Counted from the stretch's first letter, positions 46,684 to 57,659 are shown. The stretch is 64,000 nucleotides of DNA from Thermothielavioides terrestris NRRL 8126 (GCF_000226115.1 NC_016457.1:3100001-3164000); one strand, 5' to 3'. The notes: generated by a model from the letters alone, not told the origin. Made by a program: numbers and translations.

Positions 46684-49238
46684 GTTCGGAAGTTATTGAT
46701 GGTTCGATCAACGGGACATGGAATTGGCGTCGTTGAGAATCGAGAACGAATCGAAATGCGCGGTGGGAGGGGAACGATGGCCTTGCGGAATGAAGATTGA
46801 GGAAAGGTCAGGAACGGAAGGGCGAGAGAGAAAGAACCTAATGTGCAACGAACATGTGCTCTGTGCCCCGCACAGATTTAATGGCTCCCTTCTGATCAGA
46901 CGATCGCGGCTGGAGGCAGGAGGCAGAAAGCAGGTAGGTCTCGGGAAGGCAGGTAGGTCTCGGGAAGGACTCGAAAGCGCGCCCACACCCCACACGGCAG
47001 CCGTACCTGACTCGAATTAACCGGGGCCATCGATATTGCTCTTGCCCGGGAGCACAGCAGCCACCCGGCTTGCGCTGAAAAAGCGCCTTCCTCTTTCCTT
47101 CATGCGTTATCAATGGTGTCATCCGAATTCCTCGCCAACACCCCTTTCCCACCCTGGTCTCTTTACCGCGTCTCCGACACGGGTGCATCTGGGAACGGCA
47201 CTTGGCGCATCAGTTCTGTTTCTGGGTCCGTCCCCAGCGACGATAGCTGCAGGTCGCGTTCCATACTGTGGTACATCCACAGTCCCTTATCTGGCCGAGG
47301 GAACCGGTGAGGGAGGGACCCGGGCATCGAGAACCTCTGCCGAGGCCCGACAACCAGTTGATGCAGTGGCCAATTGCGTGGCCTAGTTCAATCCCGATAA
47401 GGCAGTTGCAGCGGTGCCACGCGGCAGACGACCCCTGACAGACTCCCAAAGGAACACTAGAGTAGTATGTACACTAACTAACGTTTGTTACCCTACGGCC
47501 GGAAGGGTGGGAAGGATGCGAGCCCTTGTCGCTTGACAGGGCGGAAAAGCACAGACACCGACCATGGCCTCATGGCCAGCGCGGCAGAGTAACGTCCCGT
47601 GCCGATTACACAGTGAGGACAGCGTTGGAGGCGGCAGCGGAGATGCCGTGTTCTCCATTATTCCATGCACGCCCGGGCTAGGCCATGCCATCTGCAGCTT
47701 TTTTTTTTCTCCTCCGCTGCCGCATGCCCTGATCAAAGCACAAGTATAAGCACGAGAAAGAAAGAAAGAATGGACCGGGACTCAGCTCATGAGGGTCACA
47801 AGATCGCCTTCCTTCAGTTTCATCCGCAGATATTGGGAACCGATCTGATGGTGGTCGGCTGGCAGCGTGGGAAAATGGTCGACTGGGAATCCCGCCAACC
47901 AGGACACGGAGAAGCTCGAGCTGTGGTGAAACCTGCGAGCCACCTGCGAGTTCCCTGCGTCTGTTCTGTCTTCACGCCCTTGAGCTTCCCACCAACGTCC
48001 ACCACCCGGCTTCCTTCATTGATCCCGGAGAACCGGCTGCATACCTACATCAGTGATACCTTCCTAAAAGTAACAACACGTGCGACACGGCCGAGTCGTG
48101 CCGACAGACGAAGAGTCGCTTGGCACTGTGGCGGAGGTCGGATGCCAAGCTCAGATATCTCTTGGCTTCATCTTCGCCAGCGAGCTGTGCTGCATGTCTC
48201 GTGGTTGATTGCTTGACACCTGCCGTTCTGGTATGGTTGCGCGGCAAGGAGCTCCCATTCGTAGTAGTTGATCTCAATTCCCAGCTGTTTGACGTGACGA
48301 GCCCACTGGGTAACTGGACACCCAGGCGCTTGGCTGGCTATCGGTGCGTTGAATCAATGGCCAAAGGGTGAGGGGTGGGGTAAGGTGATGAAGGGGGCTA
48401 AGGGTTAATATTCACTCTGGTTATTTTCGACGACAACTATTGGCCACTTAAAATGCCGTGTTTTGCTGTGTATGTACGACTCAATCGCCACCAACCGTTG
48501 GCACTACAATGGGCGTTCTGTCTGGGGGCTGTTGGCTTGGTATGCACATACTCTTACATGCCGTCTCCAGCCTGCGGCGCCGAGAATCGGCAAGCGAGGG
48601 CAGCTGAGTTGCGTGAGAGTCCTGATCAATCACGACGGGCCGAGTCAAACCGCTGCTTCGGCTTTCCATTGTTGGGAGAGGAGAGCAGCCATCATCAGTG
48701 CTGGGCATTTTATCATACCTCCTGAGCAGATAACCAAAATCGCACAAACAACCCTGTATGATGTGATGCAATCTCTCTCTGATGCCATATCCATCACTAC
48801 CTGTCACCACGGAGCACAGGTGTACCACTCACTTATCTGTCTATCTAGCCCGAGCACGGGTGAGTGTGGCCGGGTTTCTAAGTTCTGTTCTTTGCTCGTT
48901 CCAGTGGCCGCGCCTCCACAGGATTGAAAGCCTGAAAGAATCCCATCTACCCGTCCAACTAGAATGAGATTTTAGATTTCAGAGTCACAAAAAAGAGTGT
49001 TCTTTGTATGGCCACTCTTTGGCGCGCGATTCCGCGTTTCCAATGCCGGATGCGGGAGTGGCTTTGCTTGAGAGTTGAGAGTGCGCTTTGGGTGCTTCCT
49101 TTGTCTCACGCCGACTCATAATAGAGCCATGCCAATGAATAGAAGGATAATACCATATGGACATTTCCAATGCCCTGATGCAAGTCTAGCAACGCTCTTG
49201 GTGCTTTAGCTGTCGGTCTCTCCAACACATTGCATATC
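46684..49238. other. Gene-poor stretch
   Basis: No supported gene in about 2.55 kb. A 19-bp direct duplication (AGGTAGGTCTCGGGAAGG core) lies near 46934-46970. The OPT and Ulp1 promoters must be at the two ends. Confidence 0.5.
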
Positions 49239-51338
49239 ATGGCGTCAAAATCTTCCGAGATGGACTTCCTCAATGACTACGATGGCGGCAAGTCCCCGCA
49301 GGCTGCGCAACACCTCCAGTTACCGACGCACCGGGACTTTGCTAAGCCTCTCAGCGACGATCAGCTTCATGATGCAACGGACCCTCAATTCGACAGGGAA
49401 TGCCGTGGCTCGCTCAGTGGCAACAGGCCTTTTCTCGACACCGCTTACAGGCGAGTCGCACACCCGGCTCTCGACGAGGCCGTCTCTGAGAGCAATAGGC
49501 TGGCGGCCTGGCGGTCATGCCACAACGGACTCTTCCGCGCACGGCACGGGGAATGGTTGGATGGCGAAGACGTCTACTATCTCGCCAACAGACTCTTGAC
49601 GTGGTGTCAAGAGCAGCGACCAGCGCGCCTAGGCTCCATCTCGCAGGGAAAGTGGTGGATTCTCCCTGAGCATTACAACCTGCTTGTTCGGGACCCAACC
49701 GCGGGCGGCTGGCAAGAAGAGGCTCCCGAGCTGGGGAGCGGACACTACTCTCCAGGAGCAGCAAACCTCCACAAAAAGGCGTTCGACAACGCCAAGATCA
49801 CCGTACACTTTGTACACTTCTCGGCGCACTGGGCTGTGCTGTTCTACCGGCGCTCGACCGGGCAGAGCTGGTACATCGATTCAATGCCGGAGGGCGCCGC
49901 GTTCCGGAGCCGACAGGCGCGAGAGGCACTGAGGGACTGGCTTCAACGCTCAGGGAGGCCCATCCCCGACCCCAAAGCAGACCACTTTCTGGAAGTAAAT
50001 CCCGAGCAAGAGGATGAGTGGAGCTGCGGGATCCATGTAATCGCCAATGCCATGGCATTCATCCGCTTCGAGGCCATAGGATGGCACAGGATCCCTGAGT
50101 GGAGGCAGAAGAAGTCCAAGGAGGTGCGCAAGGCACTCGTCACATGCCTGCATCAGCTCATGGGGCTGAAAATTGACCCCGAGCATAAATCCCCCGGATC
50201 GGCGAAAAGAGCGAAAAAGAGGAAGCGTGTGGCCGGCCTTCGATCCACTGAGGCGGACAGCTCGGCTGCCACAGGACAGCAGGCAGGCCCCCAGAACCAG
50301 TCCGCAGGACAGCAGGCAGGCCCTCAGATCCAGCCATCCCCCAAACCCCAAGTAGTCCAGCCCCGGCAGAAGACGACGACGCCGGAAAAGCCTCCAGCAA
50401 GAAGGCCACCCACCCAGCCCAGCGAGCCCCAACCCGCCGCGCCCCCTCAGCAGGTGCTGGTGCAGGTACCAGAGACGTTCGGAGTCCGCAGAGCCCCGCC
50501 GGGCCGCGCGCTCGTCCGGGCCATTCGCGCGCGCGCTGCGCGCGATGTCGCGGCCCGCCTGGCCCAGCTGCGCACCGAAGTCCAGCAGCGCGCGGCGGGC
50601 TTCAAGGCGGGCGAGGAGGAGACAGAGCTGGCGAACAGACGAGCAGCCGAGCGGGCCGTGGCGGCAGAAGCTAGAAGGGCAGCGCAAAAGGAGGCGGCAC
50701 GGGCCGCCGCGGCGGCAGCAGCAGCAACAGCAGCAGCAGCAGCACCACTACCACCACCACCGCCCGCGCAGCAACCTGCGCAACCCGCCAAGGAGCTCAA
50801 AATCAAGGGTCTAGCATCCGACTTGCAGAAAGACCAACGCAAGCGCAAGTCCGGCTCAAGCGGCAAGAAGACCGCCGGCCGTCCCCGAAAGAAGCAGAAG
50901 ACCGCAGCCGCCGCCGCCGCCGCGGACGACGACGAGAACATCCAGTACCAACCCGTAGCCCCACCTCCGTTCAACCCCGACGACCTGAACATATCCAGCA
51001 GCAGCTCCGAGGAAGAACCAGGACCAGCACCCGCACCCGCACCCGCACCAGCACCAGCGCCAGCAGCACCAGCACCGGCACCAGCAGCACCAACAAAGCG
51101 GACCTCCTCCAAGCGCAAAGCAGCGGAGCACGACAATGACGACGACGACGCTGGGAAGAAAAAGCAGCAGCAGGGCGCGCCGCCACGACCATCCAGCAAG
51201 AAAAGAAAGACTGGGGACGGCGGCGGGGATGACAGGGCTGGGGCTGGGGCTGGGCCTGCCGCGGCAAAAGCGGCTGCGGTCGCCACGGCGAAGGGGAGGA
51301 GGGCTGGCGTGAAGCCTGGTCGCGGCTTAGCGGGTTGA
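49239..51338 (+). CDS. Ulp1-like (C48) cysteine protease-domain protein
   Basis: A single-exon 699-aa frame started at the ATG at 49239 (MASKSSEMDFLNDYDG). Residues 20-310 form a Ulp1-type fold. WLDGEDVYYLANRLL is the substrate-groove segment. HFSAHWAVLFYRR contains the catalytic His. WYIDSM contains the Asp. EVNPEQEDEWSCGIHVIANA contains the oxyanion Gln and nucleophile Cys. All four catalytic positions are present. After a basic stretch (KRAKKRKRVAGL, a likely nuclear signal) the remaining 370 residues are low complexity: duplicated GQQAGPQ, Ala runs, (PA)n and Lys/Arg blocks. Canonical Ulp1/Ulp2 SUMO proteases differ in arrangement, so the substrate (SUMO or another ubiquitin-like tag) is open. 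No partner gene is adjacent. Confidence 0.8.
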   Translation: MASKSSEMDFLNDYDGGKSPQAAQHLQLPTHRDFAKPLSDDQLHDATDPQFDRECRGSLSGNRPFLDTAYRRVAHPALDEAVSESNRLAAWRSCHNGLFRARHGEWLDGEDVYYLANRLLTWCQEQRPARLGSISQGKWWILPEHYNLLVRDPTAGGWQEEAPELGSGHYSPGAANLHKKAFDNAKITVHFVHFSAHWAVLFYRRSTGQSWYIDSMPEGAAFRSRQAREALRDWLQRSGRPIPDPKADHFLEVNPEQEDEWSCGIHVIANAMAFIRFEAIGWHRIPEWRQKKSKEVRKALVTCLHQLMGLKIDPEHKSPGSAKRAKKRKRVAGLRSTEADSSAATGQQAGPQNQSAGQQAGPQIQPSPKPQVVQPRQKTTTPEKPPARRPPTQPSEPQPAAPPQQVLVQVPETFGVRRAPPGRALVRAIRARAARDVAARLAQLRTEVQQRAAGFKAGEEETELANRRAAERAVAAEARRAAQKEAARAAAAAAAATAAAAAPLPPPPPAQQPAQPAKELKIKGLASDLQKDQRKRKSGSSGKKTAGRPRKKQKTAAAAAAADDDENIQYQPVAPPPFNPDDLNISSSSSEEEPGPAPAPAPAPAPAPAAPAPAPAAPTKRTSSKRKAAEHDNDDDDAGKKKQQQGAPPRPSSKKRKTGDGGGDDRAGAGAGPAAAKAAAVATAKGRRAGVKPGRGLAG

Positions 51339-51707
51339 TGGGGCCGGGGCCCCGGAGGGGCAGGGGGTAGGGGAGGCCGGGGGGTAGGAGATAGGGCGAG
51401 GTTGAGATGTCAGCGAGGCTGGGGTAGAGTGATTGGACGGTTGCAGGCGCCGTCACGGTAAGTACGGTGCTTTTTTTTTCCTTTCATGTTTTGGGGATGT
51501 GGGTTGCGATTAGGCGTTTGGATGAAGTCAGGGTGCAGTGGTTCAGATGTATTGGCGGAATAACTCGTGATTCGGTTGCTTGCATTAGCAAGTATCATTA
51601 CAGGTTGTAGAATATTAAGTCGGGGTATCTCTGAAGGCGGTGGCCTGGAAAAGTAGATCGGGACACGGAAGGCAAATATGTTCTGCAAAAAGCAAAAGCT
51701 TCCCCTC
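51339..51707. other. Convergent intergenic spacer
   Basis: G-rich at the left, then AT-rich. It should hold the terminators of the two convergent genes. Confidence 0.55.
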
Positions 51708-53314
51708 TTAGATCCCCTGCAGCTTTCCCTCTCCGATCCCTTGCTCCTCGTCGGAGTCGGACGGTCTCTCTCCACCATGGAACGACACCTTTTGCGAAAC
51801 CACGGTGGTCGTCTTGATGCCCGGCCCCTCAGCGCCAACTTCTGGCACGCTGCCGCTCTCCGGCATGCACCCGGCCACCACGCTGACGCTGTACCTGCGG
51901 GGACCCGCAGCCGCGCCGCTGCCCGCACCGTCCAGCTCGCCAAACTCGATATCGTGGTGGTCCAGCCGGCCGCGCGGCGATCTCGAGTCCTCGGGGCGCA
52001 GGCGCTCGGTGCTGTCCGACGGGCGCAGCCTGCTCTTGAACGTGGACGGCTCCGCGTTCGAGCCGGACCTCGCGTTGCCGAAGGTGGCGCGGCTCGGGCG
52101 GCCGCCGGTCGGACCAGTGCTGGACCGCATGTTGGACCGCAGCAGGGATGCGAAGATGCGCCCGCGGATCAGCACGGGCCGCAGCGTCGGCAGGCAGACG
52201 GTGATCACGGCGACGCTGAGCTCGAGGAAGGAGAAGGTGGCGGCGTCGACGTTGTCCCAGGTCGGGTCGGTCGACCGGGCGGCCGCGGCGAGGGTGTGGA
52301 TGCGGTAGATGGAGACGGCGCAGGGGCTTTTTGGTTCGGTTATCAGCAAGGTTATGCCACCGGGTGTAGGTAGCACGCTGAAAGGAAACAGGGGCCGAAC
52401 GGCGCTGGTGAACTCACAATATGCCGAGAGTAAAGACAACAATTAGCAGTGCCTTTTGCTTCTTGGGGAGCTGCAGCGAGCTGATGACAGGGATCGGCAT
52501 CGCGTACAGGGTGAAGTCGGTGACTAAGTTGACGCCCGCCATGACGTACCCTACCGGCAATGTCAGCCACACGATGAAGGATACCACGCAGCCAGAATGA
52601 TGCTTACAGATGGCTGCGTTGTTGAGACAGAAACCGTCGACGTTTGGGTCCCAAAATGCTGCAACTGGAATGCAGACGAGGGGGAGCAGCAACGACAGGG
52701 TGATGCCCCAGCAAGTCAGAAAGGCCAAGCCGAAGATGATGAATTTCCGGAGAGCCGTGTTGTTGAAGATGCGTCGATATTGCAACAGGATGGAGATCTT
52801 GGTCATGCAGACGGCGATATTGTAGACGACGATGGAGCTGTAGAAGGCCTGGTGGAGGTTAGTCGCGAGCCCCGCGAGGCACAGCTGCGTTCCAGGCTTG
52901 CTCGCCTTCATGTACGGGATCAAGTTCTCCTCTGGCATCGTCCAAGCGTGTCGGCCGAGACCATACTTCGCCTCTGCTCACGGTCAGTTGTGTTAGGGGG
53001 GTTTAGACCAGGATGGGCGTGTTCGTACCGAGACCGATGGCCACAGCGGACGCGAGTGTCAAGATCTGTGCTTAATGTCAACATTGACCTCCAGTCAGCG
53101 CGTCCCCGGCAATTCCGCCCTTTCGGACGGCCCGTACCTGCGCGGGAACCATGATCGCATCGTCCAAGCCAAAGCTGCGTAGGATGACGCCGCGGGAGTA
53201 GCATCGCAGCGTGACAGCCAGCGTCGAGAAGACGCTGGCCACCGAGAGGATGACAACGATCTCGGTGACCCTGGACTCCCCGTCCAGGGCCGGATTTGGA
53301 CTTTGGGCGGCCAT
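51708..53314 (-). CDS. Pth11-type seven-transmembrane receptor without CFEM
   Basis: Exons 53314-53138, 53065-53029, 52973-52608, 52550-52418 and 52326-51708 give about 443 aa. Helix 1 is TEIVVILSVASVFSTLAVTL with RCYSRGVILRSFGLDD after it. The family signature EAKYGLGRHAWTM is built across intron 2. Later segments include MTKISILLQYRRIF, GFCLNNAAIWYVMAGVNLVT and SLQLPKKQKALLIVVFTLGI. The long cytoplasmic tail is Ser/Arg-rich and probably phosphorylated. The last acceptor is uncertain: AAAAAG before 52326 gives the best family fit (FPCAVSIYR), while TTTCAG before 52377 keeps frame but makes a 41-nt intron and adds 17 residues. The ligand is unknown. Confidence 0.82.
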
Positions 53315-54216
53315 GGTGAGATCGGTCTATGAGGACAACCCAGAAAAGCTCGTGCGCAAAGGAGCACAGCTCCCTTCGCTATATTTAAGAACAGGATGCG
53401 GGTACCTGTAGCCGACGTGCTCTATCGGTCTTGGGCTGTTTTCCAGGGTACCCAGGTCTTGGGGCTTCCAAGCAGATAGTGAATGGGCGCCACGTGAAGG
53501 TCCCGGAGCGGAGTCCGAGTGGGACAGTGACGGCACACCCGTGAAAACACAACTGGACGATGCCCAGCTGCCAAAGTCAGAGTACATTGTCACAGTGTGC
53601 ACAGTACATACCGTCCATAGAGAATATGAAGTGTATCCGTATGATCGTCGGGATGACCAGGCGCCCTGGCTTCATCTTTGGATCGGCGTCAGAAAGATCA
53701 TGCTGTCATCAAGGTCCTCAAAAGACTCGACATACTGTGTAATACATACGTGTAGAGCCGGGCTCGGCATTGCGAGCCCGGGTGCTGGGTCACCCTTGCT
53801 TGGGAGCATTGAAGCCACCGATTCGCCGGGACAATTGCGGGCCTGCATGTGAAATTCTCGCCAGCTGGGCCCCTCACGCTACACTAGTGTACAAACTCAT
53901 CGACGGCGAACTTGTAGTAACTTAGTGGCAAACTGCCCGATCATTGGTCTCGAGGAGCAGACTCGATGTCGGATGCTATCAGCGCTCAAGCTGGTCAGCC
54001 CGCCGCCACCCTCTGAGGGGAGAATCGAAGGCTATCGAAATCTTGGCCTTGCCGCCTGGAAGCACCGAGGCAAGGTTGACGAGGTGAACTTGAGCAACAC
54101 GATGCCTCATCGGGCGCTGAACCATCGTTATCGTTCGGTGCGCACGAGCTGATTCCTGGGCAATTCCCGACATAGGTTGGCGGGGTCCAGCTGTAGCCAT
54201 CTGTGGAGGGCTTAAC
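53315..54216. other. Intergenic region upstream of the receptor
   Basis: No supported gene. A perfect 9-bp-stem, 6-nt-loop hairpin (CCGGGCTCG...CGAGCCCGG) lies at 53758-53781. Confidence 0.5.
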
Positions 54217-54930
54217 TACACTCCAACCCTTGTTTGTTTGTTAGTTTGGTTTTTTGCCCCACTTTTAACAGGGCTCTGCAGCAAACCAAAATTTGGGTTT
54301 TTACCCCCCTGCTCCATTAACTGGCTCCGGCACTTCACACCCTGCTGTCCCAGCGACTTCTTTAAAATGACAACCCCCTTTTTTTTAGAATGACAACCCC
54401 GAGGGGCGGCCCGTGCGTCTCCCACCAAGTTTTGTAGCGCATGTCAATCGCCATAAGAATCGCTACAAATCGACGATGTTCCTGATGTTTTTGAAGAGCC
54501 GGGAGAATGCAGCTTTGGTGGAAAACGCGGAACTGGCTGAAAAGCTTAAAGATGCAGTAGAATCAGCCTTGCACAGCACAGTAAGGTGCCTTATGTAAGC
54601 CTGGAATACTGCCTGTCTTGACCACCTACCTATATAGTGTAGGCAGTAAGTCATGTGGTGCTGTCTTATCGATAAGAGGCCTTTGCGGCGTCTTAGCTAA
54701 GCTATGCGGAAGGCCGTGTAGTGATGCGCGGTGCAAGATTTTGGTGGTGGACGCACGGGCCGCCCCTGGGATTGTCATTCTAAAAAAAAGGGGTTGTCAT
54801 TTTAAAGAAGTCGCTGTCCTAGAACCGACTAAAATCAGCCACACTAGCCAATTTAACCAATCAGTTTAAATATGCTAATGGTGATCCACTCTAGGTACCA
54901 AACTAACAAACAAACAAGGGTTGGAGTGTA
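54217..54930. mobile_element. MITE 1, TA-flanked, 34-bp perfect terminal inverted repeats
   Basis: The left end 54217-54250 (TACACTCCAACCCTTGTTTG plus TTTGTTAGTTTGGT) and the right end 54897-54930 are exact complements. The outermost TA on each side fits the TA target duplication of Tc1/mariner-type elements. No transposase is encoded in its 714 bp. It contains a second inverted-repeat element at about 54351-54815. Confidence 0.85.
54351..54815. mobile_element. Inverted-repeat element nested within MITE 1
   Basis: The arm 54351-54428 (CAGCGACTTCTTTAAAATGA...) is complementary to 54741-54815 at roughly 93 percent by eye. Each arm holds two copies of ATGACAACCCC-like words. The roughly 310-bp centre has a 61-codon ORF (54413-54598) of unknown content. 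MITE 2 lacks this insert, which supports a later insertion into MITE 1. Confidence 0.7.
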
Positions 54931-55288
54931 TAGTTCAATCCTTGTTTGTTTATTAGTTTAGTTCTTGCCCCCACTTTTTAACAGGGGCCTACAGCCAACT
55001 AAACTCGGCCTTTGTACTCACCTCTTCCTCATCACTCTCTAGAATCCAAGTTCGACTAAAGCACGTTTAATATAGATGAAGCAGTGTATTAAACGCCATT
55101 TTCCTACTTAAATAACTGGTTAGACACTGAAGGAAGCTATATTGTATACAGAGGCGATAGTGCTCTCTAACTTCCTGTTGCGGTTGGTCTAATTCGTGCT
55201 AAGACGGCTAGGTAGGTATTTGTAATTTAGAGCCTTGTCGTGATCCACCATAAGTACCACGCTAACGAACAAACAAGGGTCGACTGTA
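54929..55288. mobile_element. MITE 2, tandem relative of MITE 1
   Basis: It starts TATAGTTCAATCCTTGTTTG and ends AACAAACAAGGGTCGACTG plus TA. It is about 360 bp and shares one TA with MITE 1. Subterminal sequence matches MITE 1 on both sides: GCCCCCACTTTTTAACAGGG on the left and GTGATCCAC...GTACCA on the right. Its terminal repeats have diverged mainly by C/T and G/A changes. Confidence 0.75.
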
Positions 55289-56606
55289 TTGTCTTCAAGG
55301 CGGATCGGCAGCTGGCTCCCCTAGGACGCACATGGTGCTCGACGATCCCAGGGGAGAGGTGCTTACATAAACACCTAATAACTACACTATACAGTACACA
55401 GTACACTATGGAATCAACCCGTACTTTAACTAAGGTAGTGTACTGCGTAGTGTGGTCATCGCACATTTTCTTGTGCTCCTTACAGTATGTAAGGATGCGC
55501 GGCCCCCCTGCTTTGGCGTTGGTGATGATCGACGCAAATCTGCGGAGTAACTAAATGGCGCCAAGAACTGGCGAGGCAGGTGAAAAGCCAGAGCGCCCCA
55601 TCTCGCCAGTGTCCCGTGCGATGCTCGAGGCCTGATCAGGGATGGCCAGCACGCCAACTCCAAACCACTCTCGCATGCATCAAGCAATCTTTTTTTCCTC
55701 ACGGTGGTGGATCCTCAACTCCTTGACTTGAGGTGCAACGCTGAATTTTTTCGTAAGAGCGCTCAACAGCCAAACATCCTTCTCTCCAAGCTTGTAATCA
55801 ACGCCAATCCTGGCCGCCCCTGGAAAGGTGAAAACGAAGGGAGTTGTATCAAACATGACAAATGCCGGGCCACCGCGGAGATCCAGCACGATGCGGCCCA
55901 TGATACCCAGCACGTCGCCAGATCGTCCTGGTGAGAATGCCGGCCGCCGATCGGTCATGTGCTCAATATTGACGTCGAATTCCCTTTCCGGCCGAGCGGA
56001 AGCTCACTCGGCTCCCGGTATCCGTCATGTCCATCAACTCCCCGCATCTCTCTCCTTGACAACTCCGGGTGGACATTGTGCACCCGGATCATCGACACTA
56101 ACTACACGGACTTATTGCCGGCGCAAGAGTCAACTCGCGGCTGACCTCGATGTGCCCGCCACAAAACATTGGCCGCGCTCTCCTGCCCACTCCCGCACGT
56201 CTGCATCAACTGGCCCGTTATCCCCCGTTCCTCGGCCGGCTCCTTGATTTCATGACGCTTAAACACGCCGTGGGCGAAATGCCTCACTCAAAGGGACATT
56301 CGGGCGGTGGCCAGTTTGCGAAGGGATGCTTCCAGCACTTGAAAGGTATCGAACTTCGCCACAGGGAACCGACACGACACGTTACTGCCGTGGAGAATCG
56401 GCTGCAATGTCGGTCGAGCTCTTCCCTTCGCTCAGAGATCACTACCTAGGCTTTGGGGACTCGGTTTGGAAGTACTAAATCTAGGCCAGCAGATTGCGTA
56501 TTCGGACATTCTATTTGCCTCGCTGGCCACCTTCGACCACGCAGGGAAGAGGTTGCTAGGAAGTAGGACGACCACGAGGGCTTCGGTGTGCTAACCTCAT
56601 GCTTCC
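55289..56606. other. Intergenic region with one weak ORF
   Basis: Normal base composition. Apart from the small ORF at 55680-55958, nothing is supported. Confidence 0.5.
55680..55958 (-). CDS. Small hypothetical ORF
   Basis: A 92-aa frame (MTDRRPAFSPGRSGDVLG...) with a compositionally ordinary globular part, FVMFDTTPFVFTFPGAARIG, and a charged Lys/Glu/His end. No family is recognised and no flanking exon was found. It could be a fragment of a lost gene. Confidence 0.3.
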   Translation of the reverse strand: MTDRRPAFSPGRSGDVLGIMGRIVLDLRGGPAFVMFDTTPFVFTFPGAARIGVDYKLGEKDVWLLSALTKKFSVAPQVKELRIHHREEKKIA

Positions 56607-57021
56607 AGACTATGCTGTGTTTGCATCCATCTTTACCTCATCCGGTCGCTGGCAATTGTGTACGGCGCCGCCATCACGTCCGCCATCTGGCCAACCACGC
56701 TCAGCATCCGGCTCCCGGATGCTTTGGGCGGGATATCAGACAGATGGAGAGTACGCCCCTTTTCCTTGCTGTGTGCGATGTTTGTCGGGGATGAGACTGG
56801 GAGCAGTCCAGGTGCTCACGCCAGGGCGAACTGCAGGTCATCGACGAAATCGGACACTCGAAGCCGGCGACCCGGAGGCTTCCTCCGGACGTGCAGCTCC
56901 GGGCGCGCTCGTCTGGTACGACGGCCTGCGGTATTCGGTCGCGGCTTCGACGGCCGTCGCTGCTGCGGCCATGTGCGCCGCCCTCCTCGCCAACGCCACC
57001 AGGCTTTGGAGCAGGAAATAA
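56607..57021 (+). pseudogene. C-terminal fragment of an MFS drug-transporter-type gene
   Basis: Translation gives the end of a 14-helix MFS exporter. A helix LAIVYGAAITSAIWPTTLSI runs into RLPDALGGISDRWR. An intron at 56751-56836 (GTACGC to CTGCAG) follows, then VIDEIGHSKPATRRLPPDVQ. The frame then slips by one base at about 56908-56909, where CGC-TCGTC would need one more base for continuity. The last helix, WYDGLRYSVAASTAVAAAAM, and ATRLWSRK follow in the new frame and end at TAA (57019-57021). The eleven or more upstream helices are missing. The assignment rests on memory of family C termini. Confidence 0.55.
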
Positions 57022-57300
57022 CAATGAAACTCAGAGAAGAAGGAAGTATCAGCATCTTGAAACATGCGGAGTTTGAAGGAAAAGAAGGAAGGAAGTGACA
57101 AAAGCAATCCCTCGGATAGTGTGTACACAATTTTGAATAAGGTGAGTGACTTTGAAGCCGCAGTTGACACTGGAAGTTACCGTTTCTCGCCAGGCAGCAA
57201 AGTGAAAGGCGGAAGACCAGCCTTCCCATGCTGGCCTTCTGCTTCGATTTTTGTTTGCTGCAGAGCCAAGTCTCGCACTTCGGCAAGAGCGCCCATCAGC
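57022..57300. other. Short spacer before the second LTR
   Basis: No gene is seen. Confidence 0.5.
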
Positions 57301-57516
57301 TGTCAGAACCTGGGCCTCAATACCGGGGGCTCGGCACCCACGGGCCGCACTGCCGTAATTAGGATCCACCAGAGCCACAGATCTAGATGCCCAGAGTAGC
57401 CCTCTCCTATACACTTTGATCAATACAACGAACACCACCATCATTGATCACCATCTCTGTGTATTAGGCACTTTGTAATAGCTTCATTGTCTCTATTCTA
57501 CGTAGTAGCTCTGTTA
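57301..57516 (+). repeat. Second copia-family LTR, about 216 bp
   Basis: It begins TGTCAGAACC like the LTR at 5125. It shares ATTAGGATCCACC, TTTGTAATAGCTTCATTGTC-like words and, right after its end, the internal-junction word ATTAAGAGTCTCATT. It is clearly related but diverged well beyond RIP, including indels. The matching internal sequence fades after about 57620, and no downstream LTR partner was found, so the element is truncated. Confidence 0.75.
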
Positions 57517-57659
57517 ATTAAGAGTCTCATTTGCCTTAAAAACTCGTTAAACAACACTATATAGCTCTACATACAACTGTTAAACCTACTATAGCAGTAG
57601 GCTATGTAAATAGAGTTGGAGAACTGCTATAGTGGTGGTTGTAATAAGGTGGTTACCCC

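Noticed and set aside
46934..46970. 19-bp direct duplication as a transposon footprint
   Set aside because: It is a simple tandem duplication with no inverted ends or associated element.
47340..47410. Possible tRNA suggested by a B-box-like word (AGTTCAATCCCGA)
   Set aside because: No acceptor, D or anticodon stems could be paired around it.
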